NCBI GenBank assembly: GCA_947253595.1
Contig: CAMXZR010000015.1
Span: 1-21,693, forward strand
Source: an uncultured Olsenella sp.
GTDB taxonomy: Bacteria; Actinomycetota; Coriobacteriia; Coriobacteriales; Atopobiaceae
DNA length: 21,693 nucleotides
Reading direction: 5' to 3'
Below the pieces are notes generated by a model. That model saw only the letters and a list, made by a program, of their open reading frames with translations, did not search any database and was not told the DNA's origin. Positions 13,571-20,790 of the stretch are shown here, piece after piece. Both the position numbers and the translations under genes were made by a program. The stretch's first letter is position 1, and every line of letters starts with the position of its first letter.

Positions 13571-15082
13571 CTACTTGCCCTTGGCACCCTTCTGACCCGC
13601 GCCGCCAGCCTCGGGTGCGGCACCGGCTGCGTCCGCCACCTTCTTGGCGACCTCCGCAGCCTCGCCCAGGCCGGCGGCGTCGATGCTCACCCTGCGGTTG
13701 ACCTTGGCGTCGTAGGTGTCGGCGCGCATGACGTCGGCCAGGTCGACGCCCGTCACGCTCTTCACCATGTCGAAGGCGGCCTTGATGGACTGAGGCACCA
13801 TGGAGGTCACGCCTGCGGCCGGGGAGCCCTCCCCCTCGCCGCCGACGGTCGAGTAGATGTTGATGGCATCGATGCCCTCGATGGGCTTCGAGGCTGCGGC
13901 AATGATGTCCGGCAGCACGCCGATGATCTGCTGGGCAAGGGCGGCCTGGCCGTACTTGCGCAGGGCCTCGGCCTTCTTGTCCATGGCCTCCGCCTCGGCG
14001 ATGCCCTTCGCGCGCGCCGCCTGGGCCTCGGCCTCGCCCTTGGCGCGAATCGCCTCGGCGGCCTTCTGCGCGGAGTAGAGCTCTGCCTCGGCGGCCTTCT
14101 GCCTGGTCACGAGGTCCGCCTGCGCGCGCTGCTCGGCGGCGTAGCGGTCGGCGTCGGCCTGCTTGCGGATGGAGGCGTCGAGCTCCTGCTCCTTGACGGC
14201 GACCTCCTTCTGCTTCAGCTCCGCCTCGCGATCGGCCTTGGCGATCTCGGCGTTGACCTGCTCGGTGTTGATGGCCTTCTGCTGGCGCTGCGCCTCGATG
14301 CCCATGGCGGCGTCGGCCTTCGCGGCGGCGGTGTCCGCCTCGGTCTTGAGCGAGGCCTGGCGCAGGGCGAGCGCATTGTTCTGCTCGGCGATGGCGGTCT
14401 CGGAGGTGATGCGGGCGTCGTTGGCGATCTTGTTTGCCTCGGCGCGGGCGACCGCGATCTCCTTCTCGGCGTTCGCCTTCGAGATCTGCGCGTTCTTCTG
14501 GATGGCGACGGTGTTGGCGATGCCCAGGTTCTCGATGACACCGATGCCGTCGTCGTCGATGTTCTGGATGTTGAACGACACGATGTCCAGGCCCATGCGC
14601 TGCATGTCGGTCATCGCGTTCTCCTGCACCTTGGCGGCGAAGGTCTTGCGGTCGTTCATGATCTCGGTCAGGCGCATGCCGCCGATGATCTCGCGAAGGT
14701 TGCCCTCGAGGACGTTGACCACCATCTCGTTGATGTAGTCGGAGTCGCGGTTGAGGAAGTTCTCGGCCGCCTTGGCCAGCCCCTCCTCGGTGTTCGAGAT
14801 CTTAACCACTGCGACCGAGTCCACCATGATGTTGATGTAGTCCAGGGTGGGGATGGTCTTGGTGGTCTTGACGTCGACGGAGAGCATGCGCAGCGACAGG
14901 CGGTCGACGCGCTGCAGGAAAGGAATGCGCACGCCGGACTTGCCGATGAGGTAGCGCGGCTTCTTCCCGCCGCCCGAGATGATGAACGCCTGATCGGGAG
15001 GCGCCTTCACGTACCCGGAGGCGATGATGGATAGCACCACGACGACTACGAGAACGATGAGGATGAGCTTGAAGAGCCCCAT
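13571..15082 (-). CDS. Flotillin-family (SPFH domain) membrane protein
   Basis: Flotillins are membrane scaffold proteins that form large oligomers and organise membrane microdomains. The 503-residue protein starts MGLFKLILIVLVVVVVLSII, a single N-terminal membrane helix at about residues 4-21. The SPFH domain follows (PPDQAFIISGGGKKPRYLIG, RIPFLQRVDRLSLRMLSVDV, VQENAMTDMQRMGLDIVSFN). After that comes a long Ala/Glu/Lys-rich coiled coil, about residues 190-390, with repeated AEA and KAEA patterns. The tail ends in a Gly/Ala/Lys-rich stretch, GGAGQKGAKGK. The ATG at 15082 has an AAGGGGAG site; the open frame upstream is not flotillin-like. No NfeD partner is adjacent, unlike many bacterial flotillins. 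Divergent from it is a LacI-family gene, followed by telA and two xpaC-family genes. Confidence 0.92.
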   Translation of the reverse strand: MGLFKLILIVLVVVVVLSIIASGYVKAPPDQAFIISGGGKKPRYLIGKSGVRIPFLQRVDRLSLRMLSVDVKTTKTIPTLDYINIMVDSVAVVKISNTEEGLAKAAENFLNRDSDYINEMVVNVLEGNLREIIGGMRLTEIMNDRKTFAAKVQENAMTDMQRMGLDIVSFNIQNIDDDGIGVIENLGIANTVAIQKNAQISKANAEKEIAVARAEANKIANDARITSETAIAEQNNALALRQASLKTEADTAAAKADAAMGIEAQRQQKAINTEQVNAEIAKADREAELKQKEVAVKEQELDASIRKQADADRYAAEQRAQADLVTRQKAAEAELYSAQKAAEAIRAKGEAEAQAARAKGIAEAEAMDKKAEALRKYGQAALAQQIIGVLPDIIAAASKPIEGIDAINIYSTVGGEGEGSPAAGVTSMVPQSIKAAFDMVKSVTGVDLADVMRADTYDAKVNRRVSIDAAGLGEAAEVAKKVADAAGAAPEAGGAGQKGAKGK

Positions 15083-15278
15083 GACCCACACTCCCCTTCT
15101 GGAGACGAGGCCGGTCCGGCGCGAATGCCGGACCCTGCCGTCCACGAACAGAGGGAATGGTATCTGATTGCCGTGCCATCCCATCTTGGCCGGAACGCCG
15201 CCTTGAGCGGAACCACATCTGCACCACAGATGCGGGTAAGCCTCTTGACCTGCTCGTATACAGAGTCAACCATCTACC

Positions 15279-15315
15279 CTGGCCCAGGCATGGATCCGGC
15301 TCATGCCTGGGCCGG
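15279..15315. repeat. Long perfect inverted repeat in the flotillin upstream region
   Basis: Arms ggcccaggcatg (15281-15292) and catgcctgggcc (15302-15313) form 12 perfect pairs around a 9-nt centre, extended to 14 with one wobble. No T-run follows on either strand. It could be a protein-binding site or a leader-RNA stem for the flotillin gene. Its gcccaggc core recurs in the hairpin at 7717-7751. Confidence 0.6.
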
Positions 15316-15436
15316 CCCAACGCACGGCGTGGAAGGCGGCGAGTCCCCCAGTAGCAAAACATCGTCCGAACACAAACGGAACCCTTCCCCGAAAAATCGC
15401 GAATATTTGTTTGAAAACACCTTCTCCAGTCGAGAA

Positions 15437-15465
15437 TTGCCTGCTTCTTTGCGGTAGATTGTTAC
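15437..15465 (+). promoter_or_regulatory. Candidate promoter of the LacI-family gene
   Basis: TTGCCT (15437-15442) and TGTTAC (15460-15465) are separated by 17 nt in an AT-rich patch 37 nt before the start codon. The palindrome ttgttacaa overlaps the -10, a common position for an autoregulatory operator. Confidence 0.4.
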
Positions 15466-15501
15466 AAAACAGCACGTCTAAACTTTTTTGGGGATGGTCA
15501 G

Positions 15502-16500
15502 ATGAAGGTAGGGGTACGGGACATCAGCCGCAAGACCGGCTACTCCCCCGCCACGGTCTCGAACGCGCTCAACCACAAGCGCGGCGTGAGCAAGGAGACT
15601 GCGGAGGCCATCCTCAAGGTCGCAAAGGATCTGGGTTACCAGCGTCCCAGCCGCCTCGACCGCATCCAGTTCGTCGTCGTGCGCAAGAGCGGCAAGGTCC
15701 TCGACGAATCCGACTTCCACCCCGCCGTGGTGGACGGGGTCGAGCGCGAGGCCAAGCTCCACGGCCTCACCACCAGCTACGTCACCATCGACCTCGCCGA
15801 CCCAGGGTCGAGCTCGCAGCTACGCGATCTCTGCCAGGACACAACCAGCGGCATCGTGCTCCTGGGCACCGAGATGATGGAGGAGGACTACGAGCCCTTC
15901 CACGACTCCGCCGCCCCCCTGGTAATCGTGGACGGCTGGTGCTACCACAGCTTTATCGAGTCCATCGTCATCTCTAACGAGAGCTCCGCCTACCGGGCCG
16001 TCCACTACCTCATCGGAAAGGGCCACAGGCGCATCGGCTACGTCCGGGGCAACCCCGTCATCCGTAACTTCCCCCTGCGCGAGCGCGGCTGCAGACGGGC
16101 GCTGGAGGAGGCGGGTCTCAGCTGGAACGACGACTACTGCGTGACCGTCGGCACGAGCCTCTCCACCGCCTACACCGCAGCGCGCGCGTGGCTCGAGGGC
16201 GACCCCGAGCTGCCCACGGCCTTCTTCGCCGAGAACGACGTGATGGCCTGCGGGATGATGCGCGCCCTCCTCGAGCGCGGCGTGAGGGTGCCGGAGGAGG
16301 TCTCGTTCGTCGGCTTCGACGACCTGCCCGTCGCGACCGTGATGCTGCCCGCCCTCACCACCCTGCACGTGCCCAAGCACGACATCGGTGCCATGGCGGT
16401 CCAGAAGCTGATTGCAAAAGTCAGGGACCCGAGGGGCTTCACCTGCACCACCCACGTCTCCACCACCTTCGTCGAACGGGACAGCGTGGCGCAGCTGTAG
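15502..16500 (+). CDS. LacI-family transcriptional regulator
   Basis: This 332-residue protein is a typical LacI/GalR regulator: an N-terminal helix-turn-helix and hinge (VGVRDISRKTGYSPATVSNA, then KETAEAILKVAKDLGY) followed by a periplasmic-binding-protein-like effector domain. The effector domain shows GIVLLGTEMM, LVIVDGW, the dimer segment GHRRIGYVRG, AFFAENDVMACGMMRALLER, VSFVGFDDLPVA, and TLHVPKHDIGAMAVQKLI. The effector is probably a sugar or related small molecule but cannot be read. The start has a weak GGGGATGG site. It is divergent from the flotillin gene and 77 nt upstream of telA in the same direction. No sugar catabolic gene is adjacent, so its target may be itself, the flotillin, telA, or distant genes. 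Confidence 0.93.
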   Translation: MKVGVRDISRKTGYSPATVSNALNHKRGVSKETAEAILKVAKDLGYQRPSRLDRIQFVVVRKSGKVLDESDFHPAVVDGVEREAKLHGLTTSYVTIDLADPGSSSQLRDLCQDTTSGIVLLGTEMMEEDYEPFHDSAAPLVIVDGWCYHSFIESIVISNESSAYRAVHYLIGKGHRRIGYVRGNPVIRNFPLRERGCRRALEEAGLSWNDDYCVTVGTSLSTAYTAARAWLEGDPELPTAFFAENDVMACGMMRALLERGVRVPEEVSFVGFDDLPVATVMLPALTTLHVPKHDIGAMAVQKLIAKVRDPRGFTCTTHVSTTFVERDSVAQL

Positions 16501-16520
16501 GCACCTCTCCCTCCGTAGGC

Positions 16521-16526
16521 TAGAAT
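16521..16526 (+). promoter_or_regulatory. Candidate -10 element of telA
   Basis: TAGAAT lies 52 nt before the telA start in the short gap after the LacI-family gene. No good -35 is visible, so telA may have its own weak promoter or be read from upstream. Confidence 0.35.
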
Positions 16527-16577
16527 CGCCTCGTTCACATAACCGCGCGCGGCCGGGCGGTCGCGGGAGGAGGAGCC

Positions 16578-17726
16578 ATGGCAGCAGAGAACGCAGACTT
16601 CCGGACGGACATGCCCGAGCCCGAGCTCGAGTTTGGCGACGCGGCCCCCACGGCACCCGAGGTCAGCCTCGACGAGTCCGTCGACGCGGACCCCGTCACC
16701 TCCTCCCTCACCCCCCAGGAACTCGAGAAGGTATCGGCGTTCGTCCAGAAGATCGACATCACCGACACTGCGGGCGTCCTCGCCTACGGCGTGGGCTCCC
16801 AGCGCAAGGTCTCGGAGTTCTCCGAGCGTGCCCTGGCGGGTGTGCGCGGCAACGACCTGGGAGAGGTGGGCGATCAGATCACCTCGCTGGTGGTGACCCT
16901 CAAGAACTTCGACCCCGAGCAGAAGGAGGGTGGCCTCCTGGGGCTCTTCCACAAGGCCAAGAACAGCCTCGAGGCCCTGAAGGCCCGCTACAGCGACGTC
17001 GAGAAGAACGTCCGCTCCATCTCTGAGGTCCTCGAGGGACACCAGGTCACCCTGCTCAAGGACATCTCGATGCTGGACCAGCTCTACGCGCTCAACGAGT
17101 CGTACTTCAAGGAGCTGACCATGTACGTGGCGGCCGGCAAGCAGAAGCTCGCCGAGGTGCGGGCGGGCGAGCTCACCGAGCTCCAGGCCAAGGCGGCAAA
17201 GACGGGCCTCGCCGAGGACGCCCAGGCAGCACGCGACCTGGCCCAGAAGTGCGACCGCTTCGAGAAGCGCATCTACGACCTCGAGCTCACCCGCCAGGTG
17301 GCCCTGCAGACCGCGCCGCAGATCCGCATGGTCCAGAGCTCAGACGCCGTCATGGCCGAGAAGATCCAGTCCACGGTGGTCAACACCATCCCCCTGTGGA
17401 AGAACCAGATGGTCATCGCCCTGGGCATCGAGCACGCCAACCAGGCCGCGCGCGCACAGCACGAGGTGTCGCAGATGACCAACGAGCTCCTGAAGAAGAA
17501 CGCCGACCAGCTCAAGGTCGCCACCGTGGAGGCCGCCAAGGAGGCCGAGCGCGGCGTGGTTGACATCGAGACCCTGCGCCACACCAACGAGCAGCTCATC
17601 TCGACCCTCGACGAGGTCGCACGCGTGCAGGCCGAGGGGCGCGAGAAGCGCCAGCTGGCAGAAGCCGAGCTCAGCAAGATAGAGGGAGAGCTCAAGGTCA
17701 AGCTCCTGGAGGCGTCGAAGCACTAG
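16578..17726 (+). CDS. telA: TelA-family toxic anion (tellurite) resistance protein
   Basis: TelA/KlaA-type proteins are linked to resistance to tellurite and to some cell-wall-active agents; their biochemical role is not settled. The 382-residue protein has an acidic, low-complexity N-terminus of about 45 residues. An all-helical body follows, including KVSAFVQKIDITDTAGVLAY, GLLGLFHKAKNSLEALKARY, GHQVTLLKDISMLDQLYALN, QTAPQIRMVQSSDAVMAEKI and VVNTIPLWKNQMVIALGIE, the last two being the best-conserved family segments. No membrane helix is present. The ATG follows a GGGAGGAGGAG ribosome binding site. The gene is convergent with two xpaC-family genes; in Bacillus subtilis the telA-like yaaN lies next to xpaC, so the functional link seems conserved while the orientation differs. 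Confidence 0.93.
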   Translation: MAAENADFRTDMPEPELEFGDAAPTAPEVSLDESVDADPVTSSLTPQELEKVSAFVQKIDITDTAGVLAYGVGSQRKVSEFSERALAGVRGNDLGEVGDQITSLVVTLKNFDPEQKEGGLLGLFHKAKNSLEALKARYSDVEKNVRSISEVLEGHQVTLLKDISMLDQLYALNESYFKELTMYVAAGKQKLAEVRAGELTELQAKAAKTGLAEDAQAARDLAQKCDRFEKRIYDLELTRQVALQTAPQIRMVQSSDAVMAEKIQSTVVNTIPLWKNQMVIALGIEHANQAARAQHEVSQMTNELLKKNADQLKVATVEAAKEAERGVVDIETLRHTNEQLISTLDEVARVQAEGREKRQLAEAELSKIEGELKVKLLEASKH

Positions 17727-17757
17727 ACAGGCGGGCCAAAGCGGGCATTCGAGCTAA

Positions 17758-17795
17758 GGGGGGCACCGTCGCGATTTCTCGTGGCGGCGCCCCCC
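17758..17795. terminator. Terminator hairpin between telA and the XpaC gene
   Basis: Arms ggggggc and gcccccc enclose about 24 nt with further internal CCG/CGG pairs. The hairpin sits in the 116-nt gap between convergent genes and probably serves both. It lacks a T-run. Confidence 0.6.
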
Positions 17796-17842
17796 TCGCG
17801 TTCATGACCGCGCCCCTCTCGTGCGCGATCCAGAAATCACCG

Positions 17843-19060
17843 CTAGAGCCGCAGCTCGTCTCCCGTGGAGGTGAGCCCATCCTGTTCGAGCATGGTCTTC
17901 ATGACCTTGAGGTCGCCCGTGAGGTCCATGCTCTGCTCCTGCAGGAGGCCGTCCAGCGTCCGAGAGAGACCCTCGTCCACCATCTGCAGCGTCTCGGACA
18001 GCTCCGCGCGCACGGACTCGACCCCCGCACCCGAAGAGCCGCTCTGCTCGAGCTCGGCATAGGACGACGCGAGCTTGGAGGTCTGCGGAAGGTAGTAGCT
18101 GGCAACCCTCCTGAGCTGCGATGCACACTCAGGGTGCGACCTCAGGTAGGAGGAAATCAGCTGGGCGCGCCGGAGGATGGACTCGAGCGAGGACTTCAGC
18201 CCCTCGTCCGCGATGCGCGAGCGAGACTCCTCCACCGAGTGCGAGAAGGAGGAGAAGACCCCCAGGAGCTCTCGGAGCTCGTCGCCCAGCCCGTCGTCCG
18301 CCTGCCGCGCACCCTTGCCCGAGACGCTGCTCCCGGCACCCTTGCCCTGGCCCGCCCCCTTGCGACCTTGCTCCTTGCGCGCATCCCTGTAGGAGGAGTC
18401 GGTGAGGTAGAGGGTCGCCCCCTCGCCCAGCGAGGCGATGTGTCCCTGGGGGATGAGCCCCCGCTCGATGGCCTCCTGTAGCAGGGGCCGCAGCTCCTTC
18501 ACGGTCAGCTCGACCTTGCCCCCCAGGTCCTTCAGGCGGACGCTCGTCTCGGTACCCACGGCCTTCGAGAGCGAGATGCAAAGGCGGGCGATCTTCCTGC
18601 GACGCGCACCCTTGCCGAAGGACTTAATTGACCCCGCCGCCAGGCCGCCGATGACCGACAGGCCGACGAGGAGAGAGATGGGGCCGTCGAAGGCCATGAA
18701 GATGGTCGGAGCGACCATCATCACGGCCAGGTAGCCCAGGACGATCCCACCGATTAGGTCCTTGGCATGCACCTTCTCGTCGCCCCGCCGACACACCACG
18801 TAGGGCGACGGGTCCTCCCCCACCATGCCCAGCTGGGTCGCAACGTTCTTGGCGACGCGCTCGATGGAGGTGGAGATGCCCTCGAAGTCGACCTTCGACA
18901 TAAGCTCTCCGACCTTCTCGACCGCGTGGGGGATCTCTTCGTTCAGGGCGTCGCCCACCTGACGGGCGGCGTCGGTGCCCTGGCGGACGAAGTCGTCCGT
19001 CGAGATTCGAGGGTCCCTGGGGTCCCTAGGGCCCCTTGCGTCCTGCACGTCGTTGTCCAT
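17843..19060 (-). CDS. xpaC: XpaC-family membrane protein (5-bromo-4-chloroindolyl phosphate hydrolysis family), copy 1
   Basis: The family is named after Bacillus XpaC, first noticed through X-phosphate hydrolysis; its real function is unclear and it often accompanies TelA. The 405-residue protein has a short Arg/Asp/Pro repeat near the N-terminus (RGPRDPRDPRI), an amphipathic region, and two membrane helices at about residues 103-122 and 127-145. A basic segment (GKGARRRKIARL), a Gly/Lys/Ser linker and a helical C-terminal domain follow. The C-terminus carries the family signature: YYLPQTSKLASSYAELE and SMDLTGDLKVMKTMLEQDGL. The start at 19060 has a GGAGG site. An open frame of 957 codons runs upstream to 20716, but it reads the second paralogue out of frame. 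The gene follows that paralogue by 107 nt on the same strand and faces telA. Confidence 0.88.
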   Translation of the reverse strand: MDNDVQDARGPRDPRDPRISTDDFVRQGTDAARQVGDALNEEIPHAVEKVGELMSKVDFEGISTSIERVAKNVATQLGMVGEDPSPYVVCRRGDEKVHAKDLIGGIVLGYLAVMMVAPTIFMAFDGPISLLVGLSVIGGLAAGSIKSFGKGARRRKIARLCISLSKAVGTETSVRLKDLGGKVELTVKELRPLLQEAIERGLIPQGHIASLGEGATLYLTDSSYRDARKEQGRKGAGQGKGAGSSVSGKGARQADDGLGDELRELLGVFSSFSHSVEESRSRIADEGLKSSLESILRRAQLISSYLRSHPECASQLRRVASYYLPQTSKLASSYAELEQSGSSGAGVESVRAELSETLQMVDEGLSRTLDGLLQEQSMDLTGDLKVMKTMLEQDGLTSTGDELRL

Positions 19061-19167
19061 GGTCACCGTCCTCCGGGCCGGCCTTGATCTCTTGGGGAAG
19101 TCGCTCCCACGAAGGTACACGACGGACGTGGAGCTTGGATGCTCGAGGTCGGGAGGGCACACCCCGT

Positions 19168-20586
19168 CTATGGGCAAAGCTCGTCCGCCTCGCCGGTGAG
19201 GCCGTCCTGGGCGAGCATGGTCCTCATGACCTGGATGTCTCCCGTGAGGTCGATGCTCTGGTCCTCGATCAGGTCCTCCTGCAGGCGGGCGAAGCCATCG
19301 TCGACCATCGAGAGCGCATCCAGGAGGTCGGCCCGCACCTTGCGCGCGCGCTCGCCCTCGGCACCGCTGCGCTCGAGCTCGAGGTAGGAGGAGACAAGCC
19401 TGCCCGTCTGGGGGAGGTAGTAGCTGACCGCATGCCTGAGCTGGGGGACAAGCTTGGGATGCGCCCCCACGTAGTCCGCGATGAGGCCCGCCCTGCGGGC
19501 GATGCCCTCCACGGGAGCGCGCGCCGCCTCGTCTTCCGCCTGGCCCGACCACGCCTCCATGTCGCTCGCGAAGCTCTTGAAGGCGTCGATCGCCTCGCGC
19601 TGTCCCAGATCGAGGGAGGCGTCGGGGAACGTCGCAGGAGCGTCCTGCTGCGGGCCAGGGGGTTGCGGGCCGTCTGGCACCGCAGGCGCGGCCGCAAGGG
19701 CCCTCTCGAATGCCTCGTCGCTCAGGTAGAGGGTCTGGACCGCAGCCGGAAGGGTCTTCACGCGGCCTTGGGGAAGGCTCCCCTGGCGTATGGCGTCCTC
19801 GCAGAGCCCGGCAAGCTCGTCCTGGCCGATGCCCGAGCGCTCGGAGAGCTCTGCCATGGGAATGCTCTCCCGGCCGGCGGCGAAGCGCGAGAGCATGAGC
19901 AGCATGCCCGCGAGGCACCTGCGGCGGCGGGAGTCGAGGAAGCGCTTCGCGGCAAACGAGAGGCCCGCGACGCCCACGCCCATGAGCAGGAGGGAGGCCG
20001 GCAGGTAGAGGCGGAGGACGGGAATGCCCAGCACGAGGAGGAGCAGTCCCATGTAGGCGAAGAACGCCACGCGAGGAAGCTCGCCCGGGCGCCAGGCGGC
20101 GTCTCCCTCCTCCACCAGCACGAGGGGCGAGCTCGCCTGCGGCTCCGCGACGGCGGGCATGGGAGCGGGGGCAACGGACGCGGCAGGCGCAGGCGTCGGC
20201 TCGGAGGCTGCGGCAGCAGTAGCGGCAGGCTCCGTCGCAAGGGGCTCGGACGTCGACCGGCCTGCCTCGGCAGGCACAGGCGACCTCGGCTCCTGCGCTT
20301 CGACGACCTCGGCCGGGGCATCTGCCGCAGTGGGTTGCGGCCCTTCCGAACAAGAGGGGCTCACGCGAGGCACCTCTGGCCCTTCGCGCGACGCGTCGGC
20401 ACCGGACGCGGGCCAGCTGCGAGGGGGCAGCTCCTGACGCAGCTCGTCGACGGAGCTCGCGAGGCTGGCGAAGTCGACCAGGGCGAGCAGGTCGAACATC
20501 CCACGCGCAAACTGCATGCCGTCGGCAGAGGAGGCGGAGCGCGTCGCCCTCCTCGCCTCCAGCTCCCTCAACGCCTTGTTCTCCAT
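19168..20586 (-). CDS. XpaC-family membrane protein, copy 2, with long Pro/Ala linker
   Basis: This 472-residue paralogue of the neighbouring XpaC protein has an N-terminal helical segment (about 1-55), a long Pro/Ala/Ser/Glu-rich linker (about 55-155, probably disordered), two membrane helices (about 172-192 and 194-212), a basic stretch (LDSRRRRCLAGM), and a winged-helix-like region containing IPMAELSERSGIGQDELAGL. It ends in the family C-terminal domain with SYYLPQTGRLVSSYLELERS and SIDLTGDIQVMRTMLAQDGL, almost the same signature as its neighbour. The ATG at 20586 has a GGAGGG site at slightly long spacing; the open frame upstream to 20751 is arginine/proline-rich and crosses the likely promoter. 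A -10-like TATACT lies about 60 nt upstream. The two genes probably form one unit and may make a hetero-oligomer; that is inference. Confidence 0.85.
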   Translation of the reverse strand: MENKALRELEARRATRSASSADGMQFARGMFDLLALVDFASLASSVDELRQELPPRSWPASGADASREGPEVPRVSPSCSEGPQPTAADAPAEVVEAQEPRSPVPAEAGRSTSEPLATEPAATAAAASEPTPAPAASVAPAPMPAVAEPQASSPLVLVEEGDAAWRPGELPRVAFFAYMGLLLLVLGIPVLRLYLPASLLLMGVGVAGLSFAAKRFLDSRRRRCLAGMLLMLSRFAAGRESIPMAELSERSGIGQDELAGLCEDAIRQGSLPQGRVKTLPAAVQTLYLSDEAFERALAAAPAVPDGPQPPGPQQDAPATFPDASLDLGQREAIDAFKSFASDMEAWSGQAEDEAARAPVEGIARRAGLIADYVGAHPKLVPQLRHAVSYYLPQTGRLVSSYLELERSGAEGERARKVRADLLDALSMVDDGFARLQEDLIEDQSIDLTGDIQVMRTMLAQDGLTGEADELCP

Positions 20587-20644
20587 GAGAGCACGCCCTC
20601 CATGCGACCGGGGGCGACCCTCTCGCCCTGGACTCAACGCTCCA

Positions 20645-20650
20645 AGTATA
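20645..20650 (-). promoter_or_regulatory. Candidate -10 element of the XpaC pair
   Basis: TATACT on the minus strand, 58 nt upstream of the chosen start, is close to consensus in otherwise very GC-rich DNA. The -35 is not evident. Confidence 0.4.
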
Positions 20651-20704
20651 CGGGCTCGCCACGCCACCGGGCTTCGCGGGCGGTGCGGGACCTGCCCGAC
20701 AGGG

Positions 20705-20735
20705 GGCCGCCCCCAACTTGACGCTGGGGACGGCC
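20705..20735 (-). terminator. Hairpin after the phosphoketolase gene
   Basis: Arms ggccgccccca and tggggacggcc form 11 pairs (one wobble) with a 9-nt loop, 55 nt past the phosphoketolase stop. No T-run follows. It probably ends the phosphoketolase transcript before the xpaC-family promoter. Confidence 0.5.
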
Positions 20736-20790
20736 CTGAGCCGGACGCCATGTCACTCTCGCCCAGAGGGCGACGTGGCGGGCAGAGGCC

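Larger units (their letters stand above)
15083..15501. other. Divergent regulatory region between the flotillin and LacI-family genes
   Basis: This 419-nt gap without a supported gene carries the start regions of two divergent genes. The half near the flotillin gene holds two stems: catctg/cagatg at 15216-15232 and a long one at 15279-15315. The half near the lacI-type gene is AT-rich and holds a plausible promoter and two small palindromes, an imperfect one centred on tcgcga near 15399 and ttgttacaa at 15459-15467. One or both may be an operator for the LacI-family protein; this is inference. Confidence 0.45.

Noticed and set aside
15046..15273. A 75-codon minus-strand frame upstream of the flotillin
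   Set aside because: Third codon positions are not GC-rich, the ribosome binding site is poor, and it runs into the flotillin start in another frame.
17843..20716. A 957-codon open frame covering both xpaC-family genes
   Set aside because: Only its last 405 codons look like protein; the rest is an arginine/glycine-rich out-of-frame reading of the second paralogue, common in GC-rich DNA.
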